From NCBI RefSeq assembly GCF_023336935.1, contig NZ_JAMBLR010000003.1:124001-188000 (forward strand): a stretch of 64,000 nucleotides of DNA, read 5' to 3'. Made by a program: the position numbers and the translations under genes. The stretch is from Phascolarctobacterium sp. ET69 (GTDB lineage: Bacteria; Bacillota; Negativicutes; Acidaminococcales; Acidaminococcaceae). The notes under the pieces are model-generated. The model was not told where the DNA came from. It worked only from the letters and a program-made list of their open reading frames with translations, and did not search any database. Below are positions 24,415-35,118 of the stretch, piece after piece. How positions within the stretch are numbered: the first letter of the stretch is position 1; each line of letters opens with the position of its first letter.

Positions 24415-26055
24415 ATGAAGAAAACCGTTGGGATGGCGGCAGTGTGCCTGTTAGTGGCAAGCAGCGCATTAGCACAGTCGCCGATACCTACTTTTGACAA
24501 GGAAGCTGTTACGCCACACCCGTACAACCGTACTGGTCAGCAGGACGTTATCAGTGGAGACGAAACTCCATCCGGAGAATTCCGCCCCGGTAATACCGGC
24601 ACAAAAGATGACCCTGCTTTTTATGTTAAAAGTATTAAACTTACCGGCTTTGAACTGCCGGATAAAGTGGGACGGCTTCAGGAAATTTTAAACAAATACC
24701 AAAAGCGCAGCGTTAAAGTTGCGGAACTGAATAATTTAACGGCAGAAATTACGGCATACGCCAAAGAATGCGGCTATACGGTTGCGCAGGCGGTTGTTCC
24801 GCCGCAGGAAGTTGCAGGCGGCAGCCTTGAAATAAAAGTGTATGTAGCCAATTACGATAAAATAAATATTACGCAGAATGACAGCGATATTGCTACCGGC
24901 GTGCTGAATAACTACCTTAGCGGCTTAAAACCGGGCAGCGCCATTACCGACAGCAAACTGGAAGACGCCATTAACAATATTAACGACCTTCCGGGCGTAC
25001 AGGCACGCGCTGTTTTAAAACCGGGCGGCGAGCCGGGCACAACCAGCCTTGACGTTGAAGCAACGCGCAGGCCGGTTTGGAATAACTACGTATTTGTTGA
25101 TAACGGCGGCGGCTATTGGAGCGGGCGTTACCGCTACGGCTTTAATACCGAAATTAACAACCCCGGCAAAATCGGTGATAAGTTTATTTTAAACGGTATG
25201 CTTTCCAGCCATGATGTTAAAAACTACGGCATCCGTTACGAACTGCCGGTTGGCAGCCGCGGCACCCGGGTTGGCATTGCTTACAGCCAAAGCTCTTATG
25301 AAATGAGCACCAACAGCTTTTACGATACGCTCGGCAAATCCAAGGGCATCAGCCTTTACGGCATGACGCCGGTTTACCGTGACCGCAGCAACCGCATAAC
25401 CGCGATTTACGGTTACGACCACCGTGATATTGAAGATGAGCTGCGTTTCAGCATAGACGGATTAGGCCGCATGAAAACCGAAAAAGACGCGGATGTATGG
25501 CATGTTGGCATCAGCGGCAGCCAGTATAATGTAAACCAGTTTACGCAGTACAGCTTAATTTACTGGTACGGCGATATTGATACTGAAGGGCAGAATGCTT
25601 ATTATGACGGCGGCTACCATAAACTGACCGGTGACTTGCTGAACATTTGGTATGACGGCGACTGGAATTACCGCATTAAAGCCAGCGGGCAAATGGCAAG
25701 CCGCGCGCTTGACGGCAGCGAACAGTTTTACCTTGGCGGCATTAACGGCGTGCGTGCGTATGGCGCAAGCGATGGCTATGGCGACCTTGGCTACCTGGCA
25801 ACGGCTGAAATCCGCCGCGCAACCGGAATTGAAGGTTTGGAAGCGGCTGTGTTTATCGACAGCGGCGCTGTTAAAAACAAGTTTGACGGCACCATGGACC
25901 ACCTGGCAGGCTGGGGTGTTGGGTTACGTTACGCCAAACCCGGCGACTGGTATGCTCAGCTTGATTACGCCCGCAAGATTGACGCGCGCCCTGACCGTAT
26001 TGAGCGCGACGACCATGACGGCAGGCTTTGGTTCCAGCTTTATAAAATGTTCTGA
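24415..26055 (+). CDS. TpsB/ShlB-family outer-membrane transporter
   Basis: Start ATG 24415 with GGGGAG 8 bases upstream. The 546-residue protein has a signal peptide ending SSALA-QS, a proline-rich linker, a POTRA domain (VKSIKLTGFELPDKV, then ITAYAKECGYTVAQAVVPPQEV) and a C-terminal 16-strand barrel with the conserved FYLGGINGVRAYG loop and final aromatic strand ending in Phe (LWFQLYKMF). TpsB proteins sit in the outer membrane, bind the TPS domain of one partner and export it. The partner is the next gene, 66 bases on. Presence of this gene implies a diderm envelope. Confidence 0.93.
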   Translation: MKKTVGMAAVCLLVASSALAQSPIPTFDKEAVTPHPYNRTGQQDVISGDETPSGEFRPGNTGTKDDPAFYVKSIKLTGFELPDKVGRLQEILNKYQKRSVKVAELNNLTAEITAYAKECGYTVAQAVVPPQEVAGGSLEIKVYVANYDKINITQNDSDIATGVLNNYLSGLKPGSAITDSKLEDAINNINDLPGVQARAVLKPGGEPGTTSLDVEATRRPVWNNYVFVDNGGGYWSGRYRYGFNTEINNPGKIGDKFILNGMLSSHDVKNYGIRYELPVGSRGTRVGIAYSQSSYEMSTNSFYDTLGKSKGISLYGMTPVYRDRSNRITAIYGYDHRDIEDELRFSIDGLGRMKTEKDADVWHVGISGSQYNVNQFTQYSLIYWYGDIDTEGQNAYYDGGYHKLTGDLLNIWYDGDWNYRIKASGQMASRALDGSEQFYLGGINGVRAYGASDGYGDLGYLATAEIRRATGIEGLEAAVFIDSGAVKNKFDGTMDHLAGWGVGLRYAKPGDWYAQLDYARKIDARPDRIERDDHDGRLWFQLYKMF

Positions 26056-26121
26056 TTAATATTAATAAATATGTAATAGACTCATTAAAAATTCCTTTAA
26101 AAACTTACGGAGGGAAATATA

Positions 26122-29100
26122 ATGAACAGTAAAAAGAATCTTAAACGAAACCTTTTAATATGCCTGCTGGCCGGTTCTGCCGTAATGTATACCCTGCCGC
26201 TGCATGCAGCAACAAGCGTAATTGGCAACGGCACGCTGCCGAGTGGTGGCGAGGTTATGGCTGGGCAGATAGATATACCCGATTGGGCGCGTCCTGGAGG
26301 AACTAATCCTGCTGGAAATCTTGAAATGAATATTATTCAAAACAGCCATAATGGTGTTATAAAATGGGATAGTTTTGATATTGGTGGTAGTGCAACCGTT
26401 AATTTTAGAGGACCGCAGGATTTTAATACTTTAAACTATGTCAACAGTGGTGCGGCTTCTCAAATTTATGGCACCATTAATGCTAATAATAACGGTAATA
26501 TTTTTATCGTTAACCCGGCTGGCGTGCAAATTGGTAACAGCGCACAGATTAATGTTGGCAGTTTGTATGTATCAAATAAAAAATTTAGCGATGATAAATT
26601 AAAGAAAGTAAAAGCTGATACTAATGTTAATGATTTTATGCAGGGCGGTACTTTGACAAATGCCGAACTTATGAGTTTGGGTAATATAAACATTACAAAT
26701 ATTGAAAACGGCAATGTAACATTTGAAGGTAATGGACGTATTGTTATTGACACCGAACGTATAAAGAAAAATGATGTAGTAACTGATAACTTTATTGTTA
26801 AAACTGATGATATAAATGATGTATTGCTTGGTTATGATGCTTATAACACTGAAAACAATCCAGGTACTTACGATGGAATGCAAAAAACTTTTGCTAACAA
26901 TGTTTTTGTAAATAATTCTGCTACTGCAACTGCTGTTGATGGCTATATGTGGGTAGAAGATGTTAAGCAGCTGCAAGCCATTAATACCAATCTTAACGGC
27001 AACTATGCTTTAAGAAACAGTATTGATGCGACAGCAACTTCATCGTGGGATGATAATGATAATGACAATATAAATGAAGGGTTTAAGCAGATTGGTACGG
27101 AGATAAAAAATGCTTTTACCGGCAAATTTGATGGGTTAGATTATAACATTTTTGGCTTAACAATTAATAGATCTACTGAAAATGATGTAGGCTTATTTGG
27201 TGTAGTTAATGGTGCCACTATAAATAATGTAACACTTGTTGGTGGCAGCATTACGGGCAATTATCGTGTCGGCGGGATTGTTGGTAACGCGATAGGCGAA
27301 AATACTGTTATAAGTAATGCGACAAATAGTGCTTCTGTAACCGGAAACAGTCAGGTTGGCGGCATTGTTGGTATTATAACTGGTAATTCAGTTAACAAAA
27401 GTAAGGTTAATAACGTTATTAATACTGGTACAATAAATGGTAATGCTGGCAACGATGTTGGCGGGCTTATTGGTTCTTTAAACAATAGTCAATTAATAGG
27501 TAACAGTTATAATTTGGGTGCTGTAACAAGCAGTGGTCATGATGTAGGTGGTTTGGTTGGCAGTGCTTTAAATTCTACTATTGGCGACGGTACTAACCTC
27601 GTTTACAACCGCCTTGACGTAACCGGTGCTTACAACGTAGGTGGCATAGTCGGCAATATGGAAGTCAGTACTGTGAAAAATGCTGAAAACAGCGGTACTG
27701 TGTTAGCAACGTGGTACATAACGGAAGGCTATACTTACCATACTGGTGAGAGCAATAGTGGTAATTTGCCAAGCGGTAATCTTAACGGAGATGGTACGGC
27801 TACTACAACAGTGAATGTAGCCAATGTCGGCGGTATTGCAGGTATTTCTTCTAATAGTACTATAACAAATGTTGAAAATAACGGAGATGTTAGCACTGAA
27901 ACTATCGGAGATAGTGGTGATAACAGCCATATTTATAGAGCCGGTAACGTTGGCGGTGTTGTTGGCAGTGCTGTTAATACTAATATAACTAATGCAACAA
28001 ATAAAGAAAACTCCGTACGTGGCGCCCATAACGTAGGCGGCATAGCCGGATATTTTAGTGGTAAAGGTACTATAGATAAAGGTATTAATGACGGCGGCGA
28101 CATTATGGCTACAGGTGCTCGTTATGATGGTAATTTTGTAAGAGAAACCGTACGTCCGATAACTGGCGATGCTAATGAAAGTTTTATTATAGGCAATATT
28201 GGCGGCATTGTTGGTTATATGGAGGGGAATGGTGCAAAAGTTACCGGCAGTGCAAACCGTGGCACGGTACATACTGATGAACCTGGTGACCCCACAAATG
28301 TTAAAGATTGGCAAAAAGCCGCTAATGTTGGCGGTATAGTTGGTAAAATTGACCGCCGCACAACTGGTAATTTAAAAAATGATAATAATGAAATTGATGT
28401 AACGAAAGCCGCTGTATCCAACAGTTATAATACGGGAGATGTACTTGGTTATACCGGTGTTGGTGGCGTAGCAGGCATGATGTATAATGGCGAAATAGCC
28501 GCATCGTACAATCTTGGTTATTTGCGTACAACGCGTCAATCGCAGCAAGGCAGCAGTATTGATGCCTTGAATATGGGTGGTATAGTTGGCGATACAACAG
28601 AACTTTCAGGAGCGGAAGTTTATCTTTATGATGTTTATAACAAAGGCCAGATTGGCGATAGTAAATTTAATTATTTTGGACGTCATGTCGGCGGCATTGT
28701 TGGACGTCTTTCCGGTACAGTAGAAAAGGCTTATAATAACGGTGCTATTTATAACGGTTATAATGTAGTCGGCGGCATTGCCGGCTGGATGGCTCAAGGG
28801 AAAATAGAAAATGCTTTTAACACCGGTAATATAACTGTTTTAAATAAAAATAATGCTTCAAGCCAGGTTGGCGGCATTGCCGGTGCGGCAAGCGATAATA
28901 GTGACATTGTGATAAATAATGCCTATAATCTTGGTACATTGCGTAGTTTTAAAGACTCAAATGTTGCAAATGCAGGTAATAATACTTTAGGCGGTATTTT
29001 AGGTCATATTCAGGATGAAAACCAAGGCAATGCCAGAGTTACTATAACAAATGTTTATACAACCGGCAATTTGTTCATTGATGAGGGTAATGGTATTGGC

Positions 29101-32100
29101 AGCATTTATGGCAGTAATACTATTGGCGATAGGTTGTATTTTAGCAATACTTATTATATTAGGCCGCAGGAGGATGAAGTTGGTAATCCATTATTTACTG
29201 AATTAAGTGGTAATAGTGATAATTCCAATAAAGCAATAGATTTTGATGAAAAGTCTGATTTAAAACAATATCATTATTATGATAATGACGGTACACATCA
29301 TTCCTTAACTTTTACTCAGCAAGAAGGTGGCAAGATTTATGGAAGTGTTGAAGGTATAACAACAGCAGATGGGAAGTTACAACAAATTGAAAGCACTGAT
29401 ACTGATACTGGTGCTTGGCGTATTTATTACGGCAATACTCCTATTTTAAATGCCTTTTTACCGGATAGTGAAAAATATTTTGCAAAGAATGGTTTAACTG
29501 ATAATAGTAATAACACTGATAAAACTTTTAACGGCTCAATACAATATGGTACAGCTTATGATCCTCTTTTGACCATTATTAATACTGACAGAGATTTAGT
29601 ATTTAATTTTGGTACAAAAGATAATGAGTTAAGTATAACTAATGCAGCAGGGCTTGCTGTTTACGGTGGTGGCGTAACTCTCAATAATTTTACAACCAGC
29701 AGCGGCAGCGGCTATTTTGGCGGTACTATTTATGCTGATGGTGCATTGAATATTAATGGTGTTAAGAACGATATTGGCATAGGCAGTGCAGCTGATATTT
29801 ACGGTTCTGCCGTTAATATTACAACAGATGGCAAAGTAACCATTTATGGCGATGTAACTGCAACAGGTAATACTGCTAATGGAGCAACCAGCGATAAATC
29901 AGATGTGATTGATGTTAAAGATAAAGGCAATATTACTATTAGCGCTAGTGATGTTGATGTATACGGTACTTTAACATCTGCTGAGCAAGGTAGTTCTGTT
30001 GTAGTATCTGGAATTGAAGATCAAGCAGTACAAGGTTGGAAACCTGGTTTAGATATTGGCGATGAAGAAGAGGTTATGAGTGATATTGCTGATCGCTTTG
30101 CACATACTACTGGTGCTTCTGATGTTGATGGTAATATTACAATTATTGCAAAAACTAAACTCGTTGTTGACGATAATGACGAGCCAATTTTGGATGAAAA
30201 TGGCAACAAGCAATATATCGGCGGCGGCAACGTTAACCTGTACTACGGCAATAAGGAACAGGGGCTTATTACAACCGGCGGCAATTTAACTGTAACCGGC
30301 ACGGGCGATGTTTATGTTGACAGTGATTTAAGTATTGGCGGCGGATTATCTTTAACTGCCGGTGCGGATAAAGAAATTGTACTCGATATTAGCAATATCG
30401 GTCAGGTGCAGAATAATCATGACAATACAGAGGCAGTTAAAACTTTGCATGACTTTTTAGGTCAATTTGGTGAAAAGAACGCAATTAAAATTAATGGTAC
30501 TGACGATGCTAAAATTACCGTTGATATGTGGCAGGGGGATGCCTTTGACCTTGATAAGTTTGACATAGATAATAATAATACATTTGCTGGTGCGCTTACT
30601 GATTTAAAAGTAAATGTAAATGATGCAGATACAAATAGCAGCGGTAGAGATATTACACATATCTGGGTAAGCAGCGGCGAGCAGCTTAAGAATATTCAAA
30701 CTTATTATAAAACTGAAACTGAAGAAGGAAGAACTACAGGTATTCTCGGTTATAATTTTGCCTTAAAAAATGACATCAATGCCAGCGATGTAAGTGGTTA
30801 TGAGGCGATTGGTACTAATAGTGCTAATGGTTTTACCGGCACTTTTGACGGGCGTGGCAACCGCATTATTGGTTTAAAGGTTGAAAATGCAAATGGCAAC
30901 GCAGGCATTTTTGATACTATTGGTACAAACGGCGTTGTTAAAGACGTTAACATTTACAGCGGTACATTTACAGGCAGCAAGAACGCTGGTGCTGTTGCAG
31001 GCGTAAACAGCGGACGCATTGAAGGCATTGTAACCTTTGGCAACACTGTAACATCTAAAGGCAATGCGGGCGGTATTGTTGGTGTTAATAACAGCGGTAA
31101 TTTTAGTAAAAATGAAACTACCGGCAGCACTAATGACGGTGTATTAACTAACGGTATTTACGATGTTGAAAGCACCGGCAGTGTTATCGCAGGCAGTTCC
31201 AGTGCCATTGCAGGTGGTTTGGTTGGCAAAAATGATGGCGGCCTTGCCAACAGCTTCAGCGACAGCGCGGTAACAGTAGATACAAATGTTACTAGTGGTA
31301 CAAGTGTTGGCCTTGGCGGCGTGGTTGGCGTTAATACCGAAAAGGGCAACGTGCAATATGTGGATAGCCTTGGTGTTACTAACGGCGGTGCAACAGGCAG
31401 CAGTAATATTGGCGGCATCATTGGTACAAACAACGGCAATATGTACAGTGGTTATAACGAAAGTATCGTCAGCGGCAAGGATAATGTCGGCGGTATTATT
31501 GGTGAAAATGACGGTGGTATCAACTATACCGTGGAGGAAGATAGAACGGTAACTTGGAGCAAAGGCACTGTAGAAAACGTTGTTAATGCAACTGGTGTAA
31601 CTGGTACAGGCAATAATGTCGGTGGTTTGTTAGGTACTAATATTGGCAGTGTTGAAAACGGACGCAACAACGGAACAATTGCCGGCAATGAATATGTCGG
31701 TGGTTTGGTTGGTAATAACGCTAGCAAGAACTCTGTTTTAACAAACCTTGTTAACGATAGTTCAGCTGCTATTACTGGTGAACGATATGTCGGTGGTATT
31801 GCAGGCAGTAATGCCGGTACTATAACTACTGGTAATGAAGAAACGGACGAAACCGTTAACCTTATTAACCGCGGCACAATTACCGGGCAGCAGTATGTTG
31901 GCGGTGTTGCAGGCAGCAACAGCGGCACTATTACCAATGCCAACAACGATGTTGAACTTAATGTAAAAGATAGTACTGCTGATGCTGAATTCTTTGGCGG
32001 TATTGCCGGTGAAAATACTAAAGACGGCATTATTAAGAATGCTACCAATACGGCAGATGTAAATGCTGATGGCGCAACTTATGTCGGCGGTATTGTTGGT

Positions 32101-33516
32101 AAAAATGACGGTACTTTAGAAAATATGGCAGGTAACAGCGGTAATGTAACTGGTGAAAACTATGTTGGTGGTGTTGCTGGGCTGAATACAAATAATAAGC
32201 CTTTAAATGGTGTTGAAGCTTCTAACACAGGTACTGTGTTTGCAACTGCTGGCGGTGCAGGCGGTATTTTTGCAGTAAATAATGCTAATATTACTAATTC
32301 CAAACTTACAAATAACGGTACAGTTATAGGCAATAGCGGCAACGGCACCGGTGGTATTTTTGGTGTTAATACAGGTAATATAAGTACATCCAGCCTTATA
32401 AATGAAGTTGATGGGCAGGTTATTGGTACAAATAATGTCGGCGGCTTAATCGGCAAGAATACAGGTACTATTACCGGCGGCCGTGATGATGCTGACAGTT
32501 ATTATAAATATCAGATTTACAACAACGGTGTTATTAATGTAGGGGCTTATATTTATAATAGCAAAAACGGTGAATATGAATTTAAAGTTGATACAGGTTC
32601 TAATATCGGCGGCCTTATTGGTGATAACCAGGGCAGCTTAACCGCAGGCTACAATACCGGTGCAATCAATGCGGCCGATAGTGAAAACGTCGGCGGCATT
32701 GCAGGCAGCAACAGCGGTACAATCGACCAGGTATTTAACACCGTAATGACGGAAAATGGTCAAAATCAAACTATTACCGGCGATGCCAATGTTGGCGGCT
32801 TGGTCGGCAATAACAGCGGTACATTAAGCAATGCCTATAACACAACAAGAGAAGTTAAGGGCGACGCAGTTTCTACTGGCAATCTTGTTGGCATAAACGG
32901 CGGTACTGTACAATATGTTTACGGTGTTGCGAATAATTTAATTGGCAGTGGCACAGACGCTGTAAATGGTTATGTAATTGATAATTCTGACCAATGGAAG
33001 CAAGAAGGTTCTTATGATGGGTTTACTGGAGCAAACGGCTGGAAGATTTATAACGGTTCAACCTTGCCGATGTTAAGCGTATTCTTAACCAAAGTAACGG
33101 TTGTAGACCAGCACCTTGTAAACCAGTATTTCAGTGCTAAACATTATGGCGAGTTACATCAGATTACTGCGGATGACATTAAAGCGCTTATTGCTATTGG
33201 CGCAATTTCTGCACCGGATGGTTTTGGCGCATTTAATAATAATAACGGCTTAATCCAGGGCGTGGCTGATGACGCTATGGCAAATTCCGGCAACTGGCTG
33301 TATTCCCAGCAGATTCTTGGCAGTAATATTAATGGCTTATTTAACCCCAATAACCTTGGTTATGATATAAGCCTTGTATATTCGCCGTTTGAGCTGGATA
33401 ATGACCCGTCTTCGCATTGGAACTACCTCTTTAACGATGCTCCGTTCGACCGCAATAAAGACTTCCGTGAACGCAAAGCAGAAGTAAACTTTGTAGACGG
33501 CGGCATGGAGATTTAA
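26122..33516 (+). CDS. TpsA-type giant exoprotein with GLUG-repeat modules
   Basis: The 2464-residue protein has a signal peptide ending LPLHA-A and an N-terminal haemagglutination/TPS domain with IFIVNPAGVQIG near residue 130, which TpsB recognises. Residues about 275-1000 and 1510-2275 are two similar modules. Each opens with a WVxxxxQLxxI ... FxGxFDGxxxxIxGL segment and continues with GLUG repeats (NVGGIVGxNxG type), predicted to form a long beta-helix. A non-GLUG helix part lies between, and a distinct tail ends EVNFVDGGMEI. Such proteins are surface adhesins. GGAGGG precedes the ATG; the gene is more AT-rich than its neighbours, especially in module 1. No stop or frameshift is seen. Confidence 0.92.
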   Translation: MNSKKNLKRNLLICLLAGSAVMYTLPLHAATSVIGNGTLPSGGEVMAGQIDIPDWARPGGTNPAGNLEMNIIQNSHNGVIKWDSFDIGGSATVNFRGPQDFNTLNYVNSGAASQIYGTINANNNGNIFIVNPAGVQIGNSAQINVGSLYVSNKKFSDDKLKKVKADTNVNDFMQGGTLTNAELMSLGNINITNIENGNVTFEGNGRIVIDTERIKKNDVVTDNFIVKTDDINDVLLGYDAYNTENNPGTYDGMQKTFANNVFVNNSATATAVDGYMWVEDVKQLQAINTNLNGNYALRNSIDATATSSWDDNDNDNINEGFKQIGTEIKNAFTGKFDGLDYNIFGLTINRSTENDVGLFGVVNGATINNVTLVGGSITGNYRVGGIVGNAIGENTVISNATNSASVTGNSQVGGIVGIITGNSVNKSKVNNVINTGTINGNAGNDVGGLIGSLNNSQLIGNSYNLGAVTSSGHDVGGLVGSALNSTIGDGTNLVYNRLDVTGAYNVGGIVGNMEVSTVKNAENSGTVLATWYITEGYTYHTGESNSGNLPSGNLNGDGTATTTVNVANVGGIAGISSNSTITNVENNGDVSTETIGDSGDNSHIYRAGNVGGVVGSAVNTNITNATNKENSVRGAHNVGGIAGYFSGKGTIDKGINDGGDIMATGARYDGNFVRETVRPITGDANESFIIGNIGGIVGYMEGNGAKVTGSANRGTVHTDEPGDPTNVKDWQKAANVGGIVGKIDRRTTGNLKNDNNEIDVTKAAVSNSYNTGDVLGYTGVGGVAGMMYNGEIAASYNLGYLRTTRQSQQGSSIDALNMGGIVGDTTELSGAEVYLYDVYNKGQIGDSKFNYFGRHVGGIVGRLSGTVEKAYNNGAIYNGYNVVGGIAGWMAQGKIENAFNTGNITVLNKNNASSQVGGIAGAASDNSDIVINNAYNLGTLRSFKDSNVANAGNNTLGGILGHIQDENQGNARVTITNVYTTGNLFIDEGNGIGSIYGSNTIGDRLYFSNTYYIRPQEDEVGNPLFTELSGNSDNSNKAIDFDEKSDLKQYHYYDNDGTHHSLTFTQQEGGKIYGSVEGITTADGKLQQIESTDTDTGAWRIYYGNTPILNAFLPDSEKYFAKNGLTDNSNNTDKTFNGSIQYGTAYDPLLTIINTDRDLVFNFGTKDNELSITNAAGLAVYGGGVTLNNFTTSSGSGYFGGTIYADGALNINGVKNDIGIGSAADIYGSAVNITTDGKVTIYGDVTATGNTANGATSDKSDVIDVKDKGNITISASDVDVYGTLTSAEQGSSVVVSGIEDQAVQGWKPGLDIGDEEEVMSDIADRFAHTTGASDVDGNITIIAKTKLVVDDNDEPILDENGNKQYIGGGNVNLYYGNKEQGLITTGGNLTVTGTGDVYVDSDLSIGGGLSLTAGADKEIVLDISNIGQVQNNHDNTEAVKTLHDFLGQFGEKNAIKINGTDDAKITVDMWQGDAFDLDKFDIDNNNTFAGALTDLKVNVNDADTNSSGRDITHIWVSSGEQLKNIQTYYKTETEEGRTTGILGYNFALKNDINASDVSGYEAIGTNSANGFTGTFDGRGNRIIGLKVENANGNAGIFDTIGTNGVVKDVNIYSGTFTGSKNAGAVAGVNSGRIEGIVTFGNTVTSKGNAGGIVGVNNSGNFSKNETTGSTNDGVLTNGIYDVESTGSVIAGSSSAIAGGLVGKNDGGLANSFSDSAVTVDTNVTSGTSVGLGGVVGVNTEKGNVQYVDSLGVTNGGATGSSNIGGIIGTNNGNMYSGYNESIVSGKDNVGGIIGENDGGINYTVEEDRTVTWSKGTVENVVNATGVTGTGNNVGGLLGTNIGSVENGRNNGTIAGNEYVGGLVGNNASKNSVLTNLVNDSSAAITGERYVGGIAGSNAGTITTGNEETDETVNLINRGTITGQQYVGGVAGSNSGTITNANNDVELNVKDSTADAEFFGGIAGENTKDGIIKNATNTADVNADGATYVGGIVGKNDGTLENMAGNSGNVTGENYVGGVAGLNTNNKPLNGVEASNTGTVFATAGGAGGIFAVNNANITNSKLTNNGTVIGNSGNGTGGIFGVNTGNISTSSLINEVDGQVIGTNNVGGLIGKNTGTITGGRDDADSYYKYQIYNNGVINVGAYIYNSKNGEYEFKVDTGSNIGGLIGDNQGSLTAGYNTGAINAADSENVGGIAGSNSGTIDQVFNTVMTENGQNQTITGDANVGGLVGNNSGTLSNAYNTTREVKGDAVSTGNLVGINGGTVQYVYGVANNLIGSGTDAVNGYVIDNSDQWKQEGSYDGFTGANGWKIYNGSTLPMLSVFLTKVTVVDQHLVNQYFSAKHYGELHQITADDIKALIAIGAISAPDGFGAFNNNNGLIQGVADDAMANSGNWLYSQQILGSNINGLFNPNNLGYDISLVYSPFELDNDPSSHWNYLFNDAPFDRNKDFRERKAEVNFVDGGMEI

Positions 33517-33532
33517 AAGTAGCGCATTAAAT

Positions 33533-33567
33533 AAAAACACCTGTGGATATTTCCACAGGTGTTTTTT
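33533..33567 (+). terminator. Terminator after the exoprotein gene
   Basis: AAAACACCTGTGGA and TCCACAGGTGTTTT form a perfect 14-base stem with a short loop, followed by a T-run. It may also close the convergent minus-strand operon. Confidence 0.9.
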
Positions 33568-33646
33568 GTAGTATTCAAAAAGTTTTTAGTAAAATGTAAA
33601 GCAGGGCAGCTGCGCTGCTGGTTTTACGCAGGCAGCACTTTCCCCT

Positions 33647-33880
33647 TCACCACGCCCGTGAGCCAAGCTCCGGATGGCGCCCCGGTGAAAGATGCAGGCG
33701 TTTGGCAAGTTCCACTGCTTCTTCAAGCGGCAGGTCGCCGGCACGCTCACCGTTTTTTTCAAATACGCAGTGCGGGTCTTCGCTGCCCACTTCGCCGCCG
33801 GGCAGGTAAATGTATTCTCTGTTGTCGTTGTCGGCAAGTATAATGCCTGCCAGTAACTGCTCTGCTAAAATTTTGCTCAT
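33647..33880 (-). CDS. Small conserved-looking protein upstream-coupled to corA
   Basis: The 77-residue reading frame has an ATG with GGAGC 5 bases upstream and lies 9 bases after corA on the same strand, so it is probably a real gene. The sequence is soluble and acidic (MSKILAEQLLAGIILADNDN, then YIYLPGGEVGSEDPHCVFEK). I do not recognise the family. It has no signal peptide or membrane segment. It may be a cytoplasmic accessory protein; no function is proposed. Confidence 0.6.
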   Translation of the reverse strand: MSKILAEQLLAGIILADNDNREYIYLPGGEVGSEDPHCVFEKNGERAGDLPLEEAVELAKRLHLSPGRHPELGSRAW

Positions 33881-33889
33881 TGTTGCTCC

Positions 33890-34840
33890 TTAAAACATGC
33901 GGCGCTTCCACAGCCAGTAGCCGGTAACCCCGGCAACCAGAAGTGAGGTGCCGCCTATTACAAGAAATCCGTACGGGCTGTCGGAAAGCGGCACGGGCAC
34001 GTTCATGCCCCATAAGCCGCCGATGGTGGTAGGTATGGCCAGTATAATCGTTACGGACGCCAGAAACTTCATTACAAGGTTCAGGTTGTTGCTGATGATG
34101 GAGGCGAATACTTCCATCATGCTGTTTAAAATGTGGCTGTACATTTCAACCATTTCGATAGCCTGCTTGTATTCGATGATAACGTCCTCCAGCAAATCCT
34201 CGTCTTCTTCATAGAGTTTGATGAGGTGCGCGCTCTGGTTGGTGGAGCGCAGGCGCAGCAGTTTTTCGGTTACAATGTAGTTGCTGCGCAGGGAGGTTGT
34301 AAAGTATGTTAAGGATTTCTGCAAATCCAGCATGTTAAAAAGCTCGCTGTTTTCCATGGACTGGCGCAGGTGCTGTTCCAGTTCGTCGGTGCGTTTGATA
34401 ATAATGCGGATGTATTTCAGATATAATGTTGCCGATTTGTATAGTATCTGAAAGAGAAAGCGCGTTTTTTTAAAGGTACTGAACATTTTATAGTTGTAGG
34501 AAGAAAAATCGGCGATAACGGCGTTAGGTTCCAGGCAGACGGTTACAATGTAATCTGCCGATACGATAATGCCCAGCGGCAGCGTGTCGTAATCTTTGTT
34601 GCTGCGCAGGACAGGGATGTCGATAAGGGTGAGTATCTGGTCATCCTCTGTTTCGATACGGGATTTTTCTTCATCGTCAAGCGCGGCGCTTAAAAAGTCC
34701 ATCTGAATGCCGGTGGCGTCCGCCACTTCGTGCAGTTCTTCGGGTGAGGGACTGACGATGTCTATCCAGCAGCCTTTTTCCAGGCTGTCCAGTTCCAGTT
34801 CGTCCATGCCGTTATTGGTGCTTTTCATAATTCTGTACAT
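33890..34840 (-). CDS. corA: CorA-family divalent cation channel
   Basis: The 316-residue protein has the CorA layout: a large cytoplasmic N-terminal domain, a long helix, then two membrane segments at the C terminus with the loop motif GMN (GGLWGMNVPVP). CorA forms pentameric channels for Mg2+, Co2+ or Ni2+. GGAGGGA lies before the ATG. It is transcribed together with the 77-residue gene downstream. Nothing in the leader (34841-34950) shows an M-box, so regulation by magnesium at RNA level is not supported. Confidence 0.92.
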   Translation of the reverse strand: MYRIMKSTNNGMDELELDSLEKGCWIDIVSPSPEELHEVADATGIQMDFLSAALDDEEKSRIETEDDQILTLIDIPVLRSNKDYDTLPLGIIVSADYIVTVCLEPNAVIADFSSYNYKMFSTFKKTRFLFQILYKSATLYLKYIRIIIKRTDELEQHLRQSMENSELFNMLDLQKSLTYFTTSLRSNYIVTEKLLRLRSTNQSAHLIKLYEEDEDLLEDVIIEYKQAIEMVEMYSHILNSMMEVFASIISNNLNLVMKFLASVTIILAIPTTIGGLWGMNVPVPLSDSPYGFLVIGGTSLLVAGVTGYWLWKRRMF

Positions 34841-35036
34841 TGGCGGTCCCTCCTTCCGTTTGCAATGTGAATTAAAGCCGCAGCGCGGGGCTGTAAATTT
34901 AATTCACTCTGCAATCTTTTAAATATTCGGCACAAAAGCGCAAAATCCTTGTTAAAGGGGCTGTTTAGTTAAATTTTTTACAAAATTTTAAACTGCATGG
35001 GCAGAGTTTTTACTTTTCTTTAATAAAAATTGTTGA

Positions 35037-35118
35037 TATAATATAACTAATTTTAAAAGCAGGAGGGTAGTATTGTAGCTTAGAGCGGATTTTTTGTGAA
35101 GAAAGGTAGTGCAGCAGG
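35037..35118 (+). promoter_or_regulatory. -10 box and UAG-rich leader of the serine operon
   Basis: TATAAT lies at 35037-35042 with no convincing -35. The expected leader, 35049-35118, contains TAG triplets at 35068, 35076, 35081 and 35107. HutP proteins bind UAG triplets in leader RNA, and a HutP-family gene lies in this operon. The spacing is irregular compared with the 4-base linkers of known sites, and I do not see a clear terminator hairpin. The rest of the gap 34841-35036 shows nothing else. Confidence 0.35.

Noticed and set aside
27200-33000. Repeats resembling a CRISPR or tandem DNA array
   Set aside because: The repetition comes from GLUG motifs in a continuous coding frame with variable spacing and sequence; there are no fixed repeats and spacers.
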